From Leucaena leucocephala (taxonomy: Eukaryota; Streptophyta; Magnoliopsida; Fabales; Fabaceae), in assembly GCA_037074615.1 (NCBI GenBank), contig CM073551.1, forward strand, positions 17,979,750 through 18,043,749: DNA of 64,000 nucleotides. Direction: 5' to 3'. The number at the start of each line of letters is the position of its first letter. The first letter of the stretch is position 1. The translations under genes were made by a program, and so were the position numbers. This document shows, one piece after another, positions 1 to 12,100 of the stretch. The notes beneath the pieces are model-generated. The model saw nothing but the letters and a program-made list of their open reading frames with translations. It was not told the origin of the DNA and ran no database searches.

Positions 1-2307
1 AATGGCCCGAATTGATAGGATCTCTTTTGTCGAATATCCCTCAACTTCCTGCTCCTACAAGGCAGGCAACTCTGGAGACTCTTGGGTACATCTGTGAAGA
101 AGTTTCCCCAGATGTAGTAGATCAGGACCATGTAAACAAGATACTCACGGCTGTTGTTCAGGGCATGAATTCTTCTGAAACTAACAATGATGTCCGGCTT
201 GCTGCAATTCAAGCCCTGTACAATGCCTTGGGCTTTGCTCAAGCCAATTTTTCGAATGATATGGAGCGTGACTACATCATGAGAGTTGTCTGTGAGGCTA
301 CTCTTTCCCCTGAATTGAAGATTCGACGAGCAGCTTTTGAGTGTTTGGTTGCCATTTCATCAACCTACTATGAAAAGTTGGCTCCTTATATGCAGGACAT
401 ATTCAATATTACTGCCAAGGCTGTGAAAGAAGATGAGGAGCCAGTTTCACTTCAGGCTATTGAGTTCTGGAGTTCAATATGCGATGAGGAAATAGATATA
501 TTAGAAGAATATGGTGGAGAATTTAGTGGTGATTCTGATGTTCCGTGCTTTTATTTTATTAAGCAGGCACTTCCAGCTCTTGTTCCCATGTTATTGGAGA
601 CGCTATTAAAGCAAGAAGAGGATCAAGATCAGGATGAAGGGGCTTGGAACATAGCTATGGCTGGAGGCACATGCCTGGGCTTGGTTGCTCGGACAGTTGG
701 TGATGATATTGTGCCTTTAGTTATGCCATTCATTGAAGAGAATATAACAAAACCAGATTGGAGGCAAAGGGAAGCTGCTACATATGCCTTCGGCTCCATT
801 CTTGAGGGTCCATCTCCTGATAAACTTGTACCGCTTGTAAATGTTGCTTTGAACTTTATGCTCACTGCATTAATGAAAGATCCAAATAATCATGTAAAGG
901 ATACTACTGCCTGGACTCTTGGACGAATGTTTGAATTTTTGCATGGCTCAGCTCTGGAAACACCAATTATCACTCAAGGTAATTGCCAACAGATTGTTAC
1001 AGTGTTGCTTCAAAGCATGAAAGATGTTCCCAATGTTGCTGAGAAGGCATGTGGTGCCCTCTATTTTCTCGCCCAAGGTTATGAGGATGCTGGATCTTCA
1101 TCCTCTCCATTGGCACCCTTTTTTCAAGATATCGTCCAAGCTCTTCTTACTGTTACTCATAGAGATGATGCTGGAGAATCACGCCTTCGAACAGCAGCCT
1201 ATGAAGCCTTAAATGAAGTAGTGAGGTCTTCTACTGATGAAACAGCTCCACTGGTGGTTCAATTAGTTCCCCTCATCATCATGGAGCTCCACCAGATTCT
1301 TGAGAAACAAAACCTTTCTACTAATGAGGGGCAAAATGAACTACCAGGCCTTCTCTGCGGTTGCCTGCAGGTTATCATACAAAAGTTAGGTTCATCTGAG
1401 CCAACAAAATTTCACTTCATGCAGTATGCTGACCAAATGATGGCCCTGTTCCTAAGAGTGTTTGCTTCTCGAAGTGCCACGGCACTTGAGGAGGCTATGC
1501 TTGCCATTGGGGCTCTGGCTTATGCATCAGGCCCAGATTTTGCTAAATACATGCCTGAATTTTACAAGTATCTGGAGATGGGACTACAAAATTTTGAGGA
1601 CTACCAGGTTTGTGCCATTACGGTAGGTGTGGTTGGTGATGTATGCAGGGCCTTGGAGGAAAAGGTTTCACCTTATTGTGATGGAATAATGACCCAACTT
1701 CTGAAGGATTTGTCAAGTAACCAGCTGCATCGATCTGTAAAGCCTCCTATATTTTCATGTTTTGGGGATATTGCTTTGGCAATTGGTGAAAACTTTGAGA
1801 AGTACTTGTTATATGCTATGCCTATGCTTCAGAGTGCTGCCGAGCTATCTGCTCACACATCGGGCGCGGATGATGATATGATAGAATACACAAATTCTTT
1901 GAGAAATGGAATCTTAGAGGCATACTCTGGAATCTTACAAGGGTTTAAGGGCTCCCCAAAGACTCAACTCTTGATGCCCTATGCTCCTTATATACTACAG
2001 TTTTTGGATAGTTTGTACATGGCGAAGGACATGTGAGTAAACTTTTGTGCTAAACTATTCTGTCGGTTAAATTCCTGGATTTTAATGCGTTTCCTTTTGT
2101 TTGTTTAGGGATGATGTTGTGACAAAGACAGCTATTGGGGTACTTGGAGATTTAGCTGATACGTTGGGTAGTAGTGCTGGCCCCTTGATTCAGCAATCTG
2201 TGTGCAGCAAAGATTTCCTCAAGGAGTGTTTGTTATCTGATGATCATTTGGTTAAGGAATCAGCCGAATGGGCCAAGTTGGCTATCAGTCGAGCCATATC
2301 ATTTTGA
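1..2307 (+). CDS. KPNB1: importin subunit beta-1 (karyopherin beta-1), 5' end outside window
   Basis: Nuclear import receptor that binds importin alpha or cargo directly, docks at nuclear pores and is released by Ran-GTP. Two exons are visible: 1-2032 (frame from position 3) and 2109-2307, joined by a 76-nt intron (donor gtgagt at 2033, acceptor ttag at 2107-2108). The junction completes one Met codon. The product is helical HEAT-repeat sequence throughout. The acidic stretch EEDQDQDEGAW near nt 615-650 matches the family's acidic loop that contacts the IBB domain. About 742 residues are present against roughly 870 usual, so about 130 N-terminal residues lie upstream. The C-terminus (AEWAKLAISRAISF) matches plant orthologues. 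No lesion is seen. Seen: the frame, the splice and the motifs. Family knowledge: the function. Confidence 0.95.
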
Positions 2308-3074
2308 GGTAATTACAATTTCATGGGACCCTGTCCTTGCATAAATTTGCGGGCATTGGGTGAGTCACAATTGCATGCCATGAGTCAGGTCATTACCATT
2401 TTTGGGCTTAAGTTCTTGGGTATTTTAGCTGTCTCAGTTTCCTGTCAATGGTATGGAGTCTGCATTTCCATTTCATTTTTAATTTATTTTGCATTGCTAT
2501 AGAGGATGGTGGGTGATGATTAAATTTTCTTCTAACTTCGCAGAAAATATGGAGTTTTCCATACAGGAGGAGAAACAGGGTTAACAGTGAGGATGGACCA
2601 AAATGGTGATTTCCTATCATATTATATAATATGCCAATGCTGTTTCTATTGGCTGGGCGCGGTGTAATGTCCAATATTTTATGGGTTGTAGAACTGGGAG
2701 GGATACAGTCTGTCCTTGTCTTTTTGTTATTTTTTCCTCTATTATTTTGGCTGTAGAGTGAAAAACAGTTATATCAGTCTATGTTTTGGAATAGGCAATG
2801 AAACATATTTGCAGTCAAGTGAAGTTAGTCAATCATTCTTCATCCATTATTTTGTATTGAGTTTTCTCGGTTTCGGTTGATTCTCTTATCTCATTCCGTA
2901 TATGAATACATCTTCAACATCTGTGAATAACCTGTCATCTTTCACGATGAGGGGTAACTCCTGGATATTTTATTTTTACCTTCTGATTTATTCATTTTGA
3001 TTATGGAAGAAAGTAAATATTGAAAAATAGTGTATGGTATAGTTATTTTTATAGCCACCAACCTTACTTGATAC

Positions 3075-3097
3075 TGGGCTGGGCTGGGCTGGGCTGG
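3075..3097. repeat. pentanucleotide microsatellite (TGGGC)n
   Basis: About four and a half perfect copies of TGGGC in otherwise AT-rich sequence downstream of importin beta-1. The G-runs on one strand could favour G-quadruplex folding, which is inference only. Confidence 0.85.
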
Positions 3098-3431
3098 TAC
3101 CAGGGTAAATCCTGATCTGAAAATTAATGTTTAGCTGGTTTAATTTGAATCCCTGCTATTTGGTTGTTAGTTTGCCTCTTGTATAGGATATTTGTTACTA
3201 TATGATTGCCTGATGAGATCAATAAAGATCCAGCATTAGCACATTGTGACAGGTCTGCAAGGAGAAAACTGTGTACATTTCCCTTTGCTGCTGTTCAAGA
3301 GTATGCAGTTTTCATGACTGACTTCAAGGCACCTCTTTTATCTTGGTCTTACCGTAGCTGTAAGGATCTTTCATGAAGCCTTGAAATTTTCATTTTCTGG
3401 CAAATTATATAATTTTCTGTGGAGTTGATAA

Positions 3432-3529
3432 GATGATGCCATATGGGGAAAAACTAATAGAGATGAAAGCAATCAAAGGAGATGATGCCATATGGGGAAA
3501 AACTAATAGAGATGAAAGCAATCAAAGGA
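3432..3529. repeat. 49-bp perfect tandem duplication
   Basis: The 49-bp unit at 3432-3480 is repeated without change at 3481-3529, head to tail. It creates a short open frame with a repeated peptide, but nothing supports that frame as a gene. Identity of the copies suggests a recent slippage or duplication event. Confidence 0.9.
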
Positions 3530-4549
3530 ATTCAATGAGACTGAACACATTGTTCATCTGTTTCATAGGGAAATTAAAAAGAATTAGAGGGCATCTATTG
3601 TTTATGTTATTTTGCTCAATGCTTTTAGTTTAGTACTTCCCCTGCAGTATTTAATGATAAGTGTAATTTTTGCTATGGGAAGGAAGGATAGGGTATTCTC
3701 TTATGTATGATACAATTATGAACTATAAATTTAAATATTAAACGCTTGATCATATGCTACGCCCCATTCAGTTTTATGAAGCCACAAGCTAGTGCATTTC
3801 ATTGTTGAATGTTCTTCACAAAGACTATTATATCCTCAGTAAATTTACCTTGCCAGTCAATTATTTGAGTTCATAATCTTTTGATTTCCCATTGGTTTTA
3901 TGCTCTGTCTCTGAAATAAAAGACGTATAATAACATATACAATCAATTATACATTGTGTATGAAGCTTGTTTAAGCCGCCTTTCATCTTCACACACCCAC
4001 ACAGTAATCGCCCCTTACTAACATGTGATGCTGAATAATTCAAGATGCTCCCGTTACTAGTATTTGAAGTTTTGAACCCTTAACACTAAGGCTTAGTTGT
4101 CAATAGATGATCATGAAAACCGACTTTATTAGTGAAATAGAAAAGAAGAAATCAAGATTCAAGTCTTTAGAGATTCTTACTGGGGTACTATATTCCATGT
4201 CATCCATTGCTCCATTTTATTTTAAAAGCAAGATATGATTAATTTGATAGAGTGCAAATGAGATGGAACATCAATTGCAGGAAAGAAGTTGCACCGTACA
4301 CTATCATGACTATCATAAAATTGGTACTTGCTAACTGGTGCTGAAGTCAATTTGCACTTTAGTGCTACTACAAATAAGACCTGTAGCAAAAATAATACTG
4401 TGTTCCTTTCACTTACCAAAAAATGTAAGCACTGACATCATGACACTATAATTTCTTGTGTGATAAATAATGAAAGAATTAATTAAATTTCAAAACAATG
4501 AAGCAGAGAGGAGGATGAATATTGTTTGACCTCAGTAAGTAGCAAATTC

Positions 4550-7500
4550 CTAAATAGGCTGCAATTCCAAGTTGCTATGCCCAGTATTTGTAGAAGATGG
4601 TGCAGACTCCTTGTTCTCACCAGAACCAGAATTCATCTGTTGAACCGGTGGCGGAGTAGTAACGGTTTCAGAAGACTCATGCGATAGATGGCTCCTCATC
4701 TCCCGATATTCCTGACATATGGCACACCAATGCAGGCAGCAATGCACCAGGCAGGGATCACAAGGTGAATTCTGAAAACAACATAATGCCAAATTGAAAT
4801 TGAATAGATTATACAGAATAAATTGGAGAGGGTCTTCAATTGAAATTGAATAGATTATACAGAATAAATTCAAGCTCGTAGTGGACCCTATGTTAAGTTA
4901 GCCCTTGGCAACTTAAGTGATCTGTTCTACTGGTCCCTATGTATATATTTTCTATTTCTTAATATAAAATTTAATTGACTAATTTAGAGATTAAAAAAAT
5001 TAAATAAATAATTTAATTATATTATCTGTTAAATATTATTAGATTATATATCAATTTATAAGTTAGGCAAATTAGTTTTGAGAAAAATTAAATATAAATA
5101 CTTTTAAAGTGATTTATTTAACTTTTTTAACCTCCTTAAATTAATTACTTAGGTCTTATATTAAAAAAAAGGGGTAATATATATTATTTGGTCTATTTCC
5201 TACAAGAAATCTTAATCCGACAGTTAAATAAATGATCGTGTTGATATGGAGACCACGAAGAGAGTTGTTATATATGGCCCTTTAGTATGCAATTATCATG
5301 AGAAAACAGATTTGAATTCATGTTATTTCCACACAATTGAACTACAAAAATATTTACATTGTACAAGCATTTCTAGGCAAGGAAAGCTGAAAATGATTAC
5401 TGACATCAATTTCAGTGATACACTCTAAATTAAAAATAGGGGCATCAAAGGAACCCTAAGAACGAACTCGGCAAATATCTAACATGATGTTAATAGAAGA
5501 TTTACAAGTTAGATGTGCATAAGGCTTCTTCTATTTTTATAAGTATAAAAGGATTGAAAGTATAAATGAATTGTAAAAGTAACAAAGTTGCACCACTTAA
5601 AAATAAATTCCTGTAAACTTGTGTTGTTTCAGAAAGATAAAACCCAAGTGGCAATAAAATTGAATGAAATCACCTTGAGATGGTATTTCTTCTGCAAAGA
5701 TTGACGAAATAGACCAGTATAAATGCCGCACATCCACCACATGAAAAGCAGGCTTTCAACAATAAGAAATGATGTGTCAGGATCAATCCCATTCATAAAT
5801 GCTGTTGCAGCTGCAACAGCCATTCCACCTTCTACACACATAGCATGGCAAACACAGGCATTGCTCCAAGGAATGTCATCTCTCATTGTTTCAACATTAC
5901 GCCCAAATAGAACACATGGGCAGAATAATCCAGTCCAGCCTGCAACGCAAGCACCGTTATTGTAGAGGATTCTGAAAAATCTCAGTGACAAGGAGACAAT
6001 ATATAGGCAGTTAAATTAAAGGAACAAGCACTAAGGTTTGAGGTTAAAAGTGGGGTCAAACCTGTGACCTTCCATTTATAGGAGAGTTTTCATGCCACTA
6101 TACCATTGGCAAGCTCTCCAATTCTGGTACACTGAAGTTTACAATCATTTATGAGGGAAGATATCAATCCTGTGAAAAATATCTTAAACAGCTACTGGAG
6201 TTTCGGCTATTGAAATAGCAAAAATTTGGCCATCTACCACTTTTCATTTCATATGAAAAGATATTTTCTAGAGCTAACAAATCTCAGGCCATCACAAGCA
6301 AGATACACTTTTCTACATTATTTTCACTCATAACCCTTCTATTTGTACATATAATGCTATGTTATTATCTCCAGCAGCAGTAGCAGCACCAACCCGAACA
6401 ACCAAAAAGTAGAAAAAAGAAAAACATGTTTATAACACAGAATGTGATAGTTTCATGATAATTGAGCATAATATGCTAAGACTGGAAACCTAAGCAGTTT
6501 TCTTCTTCCCTCTTACATAATATGGTACCATCTCTATGCACATCTCGCATGAATTCTTACTCTTAGCAAATTGGAGCATTATACACTTCTTTACCTTGCC
6601 CAATCTTTTCAAAACCTTTCTTCACAGTTTGCACTGCTTAACAGGTTTTCATAGTACATGGAAAGAAAATAAATTCCCAAGAGAAGTATGCAACATCTAT
6701 ATATATGCGATAATTTTATTTTAGAAAAGCAGATAGAATCTTACAACTTTCAGGATCTTCGATACAACCACAGATTCCAGTTGTCCAATCTTCATCTGCT
6801 GGAGGTTCGTAACTTTCAGGAAGGACTTGTCCACATTCTTGACACCTATGAACGTTTAACTGTTGAAAATAATATTCTTCATTAGAAATGAAAATACTAA
6901 CTACTACTACTACTACTACTAATAATAATAATAATAGCAATAATATTAGTAGTACTATTATTACTACGAATACAATGGAAAATGGTAAATTTCTTAGTCA
7001 ACAGCCTCCTCACAAATTGATCCACTTTTTGTCCACCTTAAATAAGCAACATATACTCCCATTATTTACTTCACTTCATTCTTCCAGATATACTGTTTTT
7101 TCTTTTGATTCATAAATATACTTCTTTTAAATACTAGAACTAGAACCAGAGGTATAGCTACTATCATCAATAAAAACATAAAATAATAACATTGAGTTAT
7201 AATTTTGAACAAATATATAAGACATATAATTAATATGCCAATTGGGACGACTAACTCAACTGCTTTGGTAAATGCATCATTGATAAATTGTTAAACATGC
7301 TTTGCTTTCTGCAATAAATCCTCTGATACCTAATATTTAGAAAGTTGATTCTCTGTTGTGTTTTATTGAGCTGCACGCTTCTTTCATATATTTTCTTTTA
7401 CTTACTCGTAAAAATATTATATATATGTGTGTGTGTCGCGCGCATGCATGCATCGAAATCTTATTTCGTGTATGGAATGCGATGAACCACTGTGCTTCTC

Positions 7501-7931
7501 TTAAAAACAGCAGTATCATAGAAAGTAGAATGCATCAATATAATACATGTAAATCAATAACAAGATGCACTAATCATCTTATAAGCGACAAATTCAGTGA
7601 CTTATTTCTCAAATTTGATGTAATGCATGGGAAACGATAAAAAAATTGTAAACCAAAGACCCAAGAGTATAGAAATTCTTGATCTCCCAAAGAAGTGAAA
7701 CAAACAAATGAAGGACAGAGAAGAAACCAACATTCAAATGTCAAAACCCAAATCGGATACACATTGAGATCACGAATTAACAAAAACTGAAATACGTCAA
7801 GAGCAATAAACCGGGAAAGGGTAACTAACCGTTGGAACCTCAACGGCTTGATTAAGCTCGCCGGGAGTAACATCCTGCAATTGCCCTCGATCCTTCGTCA
7901 ACTTCACGTACCTCGATTGTCCCTCTGCCAT
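4550..7931 (-). CDS. CNR6: PLAC8-family membrane protein, cell number regulator 6-like
   Basis: Cysteine-rich PLAC8 protein of the cell-number-regulator/plant cadmium resistance group; family members act in membranes in organ-size control or metal transport. Four exons on the minus strand: 7931-7830, 6859-6745, 5939-5674 and 4771-4550. All introns are GT-AG, phases close (0, 1, 0), and the product is 234 aa, usual for the family. The start is the first in-frame ATG, followed by MAEGQSRYVKLTKDRGQL. Exon 2 holds two Cys pairs (CQEC, CGC). The split Cys codon at the exon 2/3 join starts the hallmark CWTGLFCPC, followed by hydrophobic segments (GGMAVAAATAF, SLLFMWWMCGIY) and a CLVHCCLHWC cluster in exon 4. 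The tail is Ser/Thr/Pro-rich. A pyrimidine tract plus AG just before the ATG suggests a 5' UTR intron. The precise substrate is unknown. Confidence 0.9.
4792..4870. repeat. 33-bp direct repeat beside the exon 4 acceptor of the CNR6-like gene
   Basis: A 33-bp AT-rich word at 4792-4824 recurs exactly at 4838-4870 (period 46). It lies in the last intron, about 20-100 nt from the exon 4 acceptor, probably where the branch point sits. Confidence 0.88.
4925..5190 (-). mobile_element. MITE of the same family as 23071-23308, opposite orientation (ends approximate)
   Basis: A roughly 30-bp word in this stretch (around 5039-5070) matches the reverse complement of sequence at about 23160-23195. The whole stretch is AT-rich with similar internal order. 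It lies within intron 3 of the CNR6-like gene. No coding capacity. Ends are not exact. Confidence 0.5.
6898..6966. repeat. compound trinucleotide microsatellite (ACT)n(AAT)n
   Basis: About seven ACT and five AAT units followed by a partly complementary AGTAGT/ATTATT stretch. It lies in intron 1 of the CNR6-like gene, roughly 40-110 nt upstream (gene sense) of the exon 2 acceptor. Likely length-polymorphic. Confidence 0.9.
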
Positions 7932-9168
7932 CTTGTCCGGCGGCCACTGCAAGGAAAAGCACAAATTTATGAGAATGAATGAAGAGAGAAAGCGAATCAG
8001 AGGGGGAAAACTAAGGAAGCGAAGCGAGGAGGAGAAAAACGTGGATCGAGAAAAATGTTGGTGACATTGGGCAAAACCTGAAAGGTAAATAAGGTCGTAA
8101 TCGGAATCTGAATCCGTTGGTTTCAGAGAGGAAGCATCTTTAATTACATCTGATTGCGATTTGAGTGATTCTGCCTCTCGCTTTTCCACTCCTTATTCCA
8201 GAATGTTTGTTACAGTTATTTTCAATTGTTTTCAGTTCAAGAAACTCGTGCTCTCGTTTTTGTTTTGTTTCCTTCTGTTTTTATTCTCCGTTTTGCTTGG
8301 GTTATCCTTATTATAAAACACTTAACTACATGGTCAAAATTAAGGAAGGGTGGTTATTGGTAAGCCATTAATTTATACAGAAAATAAAATAAAATTTTAA
8401 ATTTACTCATATTTAATAACATAAATTACATATAAAAATCCATAAAAAATGTAATTAAATATTCATTTTCTCTTAATTCCTTCATTTCCACCATAAATTT
8501 ATTGATTAATTTCCATCCTTCTTTGCATTTATTTAAGATTCTAGAGAAATTTTTGAAAATAATATTAATTATTTTATGGTTTTTACTTATTAATAGAATG
8601 TATTATAAATAAAAGCCAAATGATTATCAAATATGACTACAAAAAGATAAAGCAATTATTTTGTTTTTATAGTAATTTATAACTTAATTTTTAAATTTTA
8701 ATTTACTAGAATTTTATCTTTAAAATTTAATTGATTATTTAAAATTTTAATTCTTAAATTTAAAAAAATATAATTTTATTTATTTAAAAATATACAGATT
8801 AATATTTTAAATAATTAAAATTATAAGAATTAAACTATTTGGAATCAAATTTTGCGGATTGATTTAACATCGAATAGAAATTATATCTACTTAATTGCAT
8901 CAATCAAAGTTTTGCTTACAGATTGAGATTTAATTAACTACAAAATTGTTTCGAAAAAGTTATTGAAACAAAATCCATGTGACAAAACAGGACACATGGA
9001 CAACGCCGGGACAAAATTCCCCGGGAAGGCTATTTCTGTCGGTACGTACCCTTCCCTCGCAAACTTGGTTCTTTCAAACTTCGCCCCTCTCTGGAGCACC
9101 AACTAGCTCTCCCACTCACCGCACCGAGTTTGAGAATTGGTACTCACTGGTTCTTCAACTACTCGAAT
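7932..9168. promoter_or_regulatory. divergent promoter region between the CNR6-like gene and CHR10
   Basis: 1.24 kb separates two start codons pointing apart. About 7932-8180 is probably the CNR6-like 5' leader, with a possible leader intron. About 8380-8960 is very AT-rich, and 8990-9168 is GC-richer and probably CHR10 leader. No exact promoter element can be assigned. Any shared regulation is inference. Confidence 0.5.
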
Positions 9169-12100
9169 ATGAACTATCAACAGAGGCTCCAAGTTGCGGC
9201 GAAAATCATTCTTGAACATGACGCATGCGACGCCGACGCGCCGCTTAACGTCCAAGAGCTTGGGATCAAGGCGACCCTTAAACCTCACCAAGTGGAGGGT
9301 GTTTCGTGGCTCATACGAAGATATAAACTTGGCGTCAACGTTCTCCTCGGTGAGATTTCATCTTTTATCTCTATTTAAGTGTTTGGGATTCTCAGAAGGT
9401 CTGAGAAATTTATACTAGGAATTGGGATGTTTTGGTTTGAGGAGTTCTCTTTTGAAATGTGTTATTCAAGAGCGAATGAAAGATATGGATTTAGTGTTCT
9501 ATTTTTTCAATTAATTTTCCAAGAAGTGTGCTTCGCAGTGTGGTGGTAACTTGTTAGTGATTGAAATGTCAACTTTATTTGCAGGGGATGAGGTATTCTT
9601 CCTTCAGTTTAATAACCAACACTAATCAGTTATTGGAAAGGGAAAATATTTGGCATCTGATTGGTCTAACAATTACAAGCCAACGACTCCTTCCATATTT
9701 TGGCTCAATTGGTTCTCTGTCTTCAGTTTCCATTATTTTTATTTTGGTGTTCAATATTCATTTTTGTTTTTTATTCCTTTCTGTTTAGTTTTCTTTCCTG
9801 TTATCTATTCTTTCTAAAGACCAAATGCAGAAACTGGGCCGTTTATGTTTCCTTATAATATCTTATTCTTATCCTCTTATGATATACACAAGTTATTTTC
9901 GTACTCCTGTGGCCCTACTCTATTATTTTCTTATATATGCTAATAAGCATTATCTGATATTGTGAAACTTAGAGGTAAAGAGAATGGGAGAATGTGTTGG
10001 ATTATGTGACTATATACAAACATCTTGTTTATAAGTATAAAAAAATACAGAAGTACAAGAGAGTACAAAAATGCACAATAAATCTATACGATATTTAACA
10101 CTATGTACATCGTAATGGTCCTTTACTACTCTAAGACAGATATTTATAACTGCCAAAGTGCTAGTTTAAGTTAATAATTAAAAATATTTTAGTTACTTCA
10201 TCCTATATCCTACAGTCCATATTGGTAGTGCAATGCCAACTTTTCATTTTGAAAATTTATATGGCTTCTTATGTTTTGTTTTATTGATGTTTATCATTTT
10301 ATTGCATTTGTTCACATCTGCTGAGCTCTGTTATATTGATTCTTGAAGATGGTCAACAGTTGGTCATATGCTTTTGATTTTTATTTTTTCCTGACCCTTT
10401 GGGCAGATGCATGAAAAACCAGGGTCACAATCTTTTTTTCAATGGGGCACATTTTTTTTTTAAATATTGTATATTTATTTTTCTGTGACTGCATGTTAAT
10501 CATTGGCAGATGGGACTGGGCAAGACATTGCAAGCTATCTCCTTATTGAGCTATTTAAAAGAGTGCCAGTTGTCAGTTGGACCATCTTGTGAGTGAAGAA
10601 ATCTTTATTTGGTTTGAAAACCTTAATTTTTTCTGGCATGTATCTTTTACTTTTGCTTATCTTCTTTTACCTTTTGCAGTGGTTTTATGTCCTCTAAGTG
10701 TAACAGATGGTTGGGTTTCAGAGATTGTTAAATTTTCACCCCAACTAAAAGTAATCAAATATGTTGGAGGGAAAGAAGACAGGTGCTGCCTACGCAGGAA
10801 TATTCATGAACATGTACAGGGACAGTCAACAGCAGTCAATGTAAGGGAAGAGACTCAGTTGTTCATTTGTATGTTAACTGCATTTGCTTTTTGGGCAAAG
10901 ATGTGAAATTCTCATTATATTATGTTTATGTCTATTAATGTATTTTGCAACTGAATTCCTTGCCAGGTCTTGTTACCTTTTGACGTCCTATTAACAACTT
11001 ATGATATAGCACTGATCGATCAGGATTTTCTTTCTCAAATACCATGGCAGTATGCAATTATTGATGAAGCTCAAAGACTTAAAAACCCTTCAAGTGTAAG
11101 TTGAAGACATTGTAAAGTGGCCATGTGTAGTATTTTGTTAAATTCGCGCTTCTTTATGTGAACTTGTTTAATCATGGGTCATTTTTATGAAACAGTAATA
11201 ATTTATGTCTCCTATCCAATAAGCATTTGGCATCACCCTGACTGGGTATGGCTGGGCAAACTTATTTATACGTTAAAAAGTTTTTCTTTAAAATTCTTGA
11301 TTCTATATATGTTGAGTTTGTAATTAAATTGAAAAAAGTTACAAACCTTAGAGCTGAGATAAAAACTTCCATGGTTGTTGGTAATGAGGGTTAATATGAT
11401 CTATTTAAGATGTATTTTAGTTTCAGATATTTCACTTGATCAACCTTTTTAGGCCCACCAGTTGTTTATATAGTACATATTGGCTGGTTGATAACAATTG
11501 GGCAATGTAATTCTGAAAACTTAAAAATGACGTTTAATGACCCCCTGCTAAGATTGTTTGTGCTTGCTTCTGAAATGCTGGCTCTTTGACAGGTTTTATA
11601 TAATGTTCTCAAAGAGAGCTATGTCATGCCAAGACGGTTGTTGATGACTGGTACTCCTATTCAGAACAACCTTTCTGAACTGTGGGCATTGATGTATTTT
11701 TGTATGCCTTCTATCTTTGGTACACTAGAGCAGTTCCTTTCCACATTCAAGGACATCAGTGATCCTACATCAGGTTATTATTGTCCATATTTTGACTTTG
11801 TATTATTAAATTCCAAACATATTTCATTATTCCAGAAGAGTGCTGCATACTTCTAGTATCTGAAATATGAATGCTTTATTGGATATTGATCTTGATATGT
11901 GTCTTCTGATCGATGGTCTGTAGATTTTAAGGGAATTATAATTATAAATTTTTTAGTGTTAACTATGCTCCAAATTTTGCGTTTATTAGGAAAAATATTA
12001 CGAGATCGTTATCATAAGTTGGAAGACTTTTCATCCAATTGAATGACCTGTGATGGTGTAAAAGTAGCTTAATTAGCATGAAACAGGATTAACATGTCAT

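Larger units (their letters stand above)
2308..4549. other. 3' flank of importin beta-1 and convergent spacer
   Basis: No gene seen. The first few hundred bases are probably the importin 3' UTR; an AATAAA occurs near 3220. The only structured elements are a short GGGCT array and a 49-bp tandem duplication, listed separately. The small open frames here show no recognisable family and are on both strands. Confidence 0.6.

Noticed and set aside
6716..6940. Valine-rich short frame overlapping CNR6-like exon 2
   Set aside because: The valine run is a translated trinucleotide microsatellite; only the exon 2 part is coding.
7932..8189. In-frame extension upstream of the CNR6-like ATG
   Set aside because: The extension has no ATG (only a GTG) and contains a probable leader splice acceptor directly before the chosen start.
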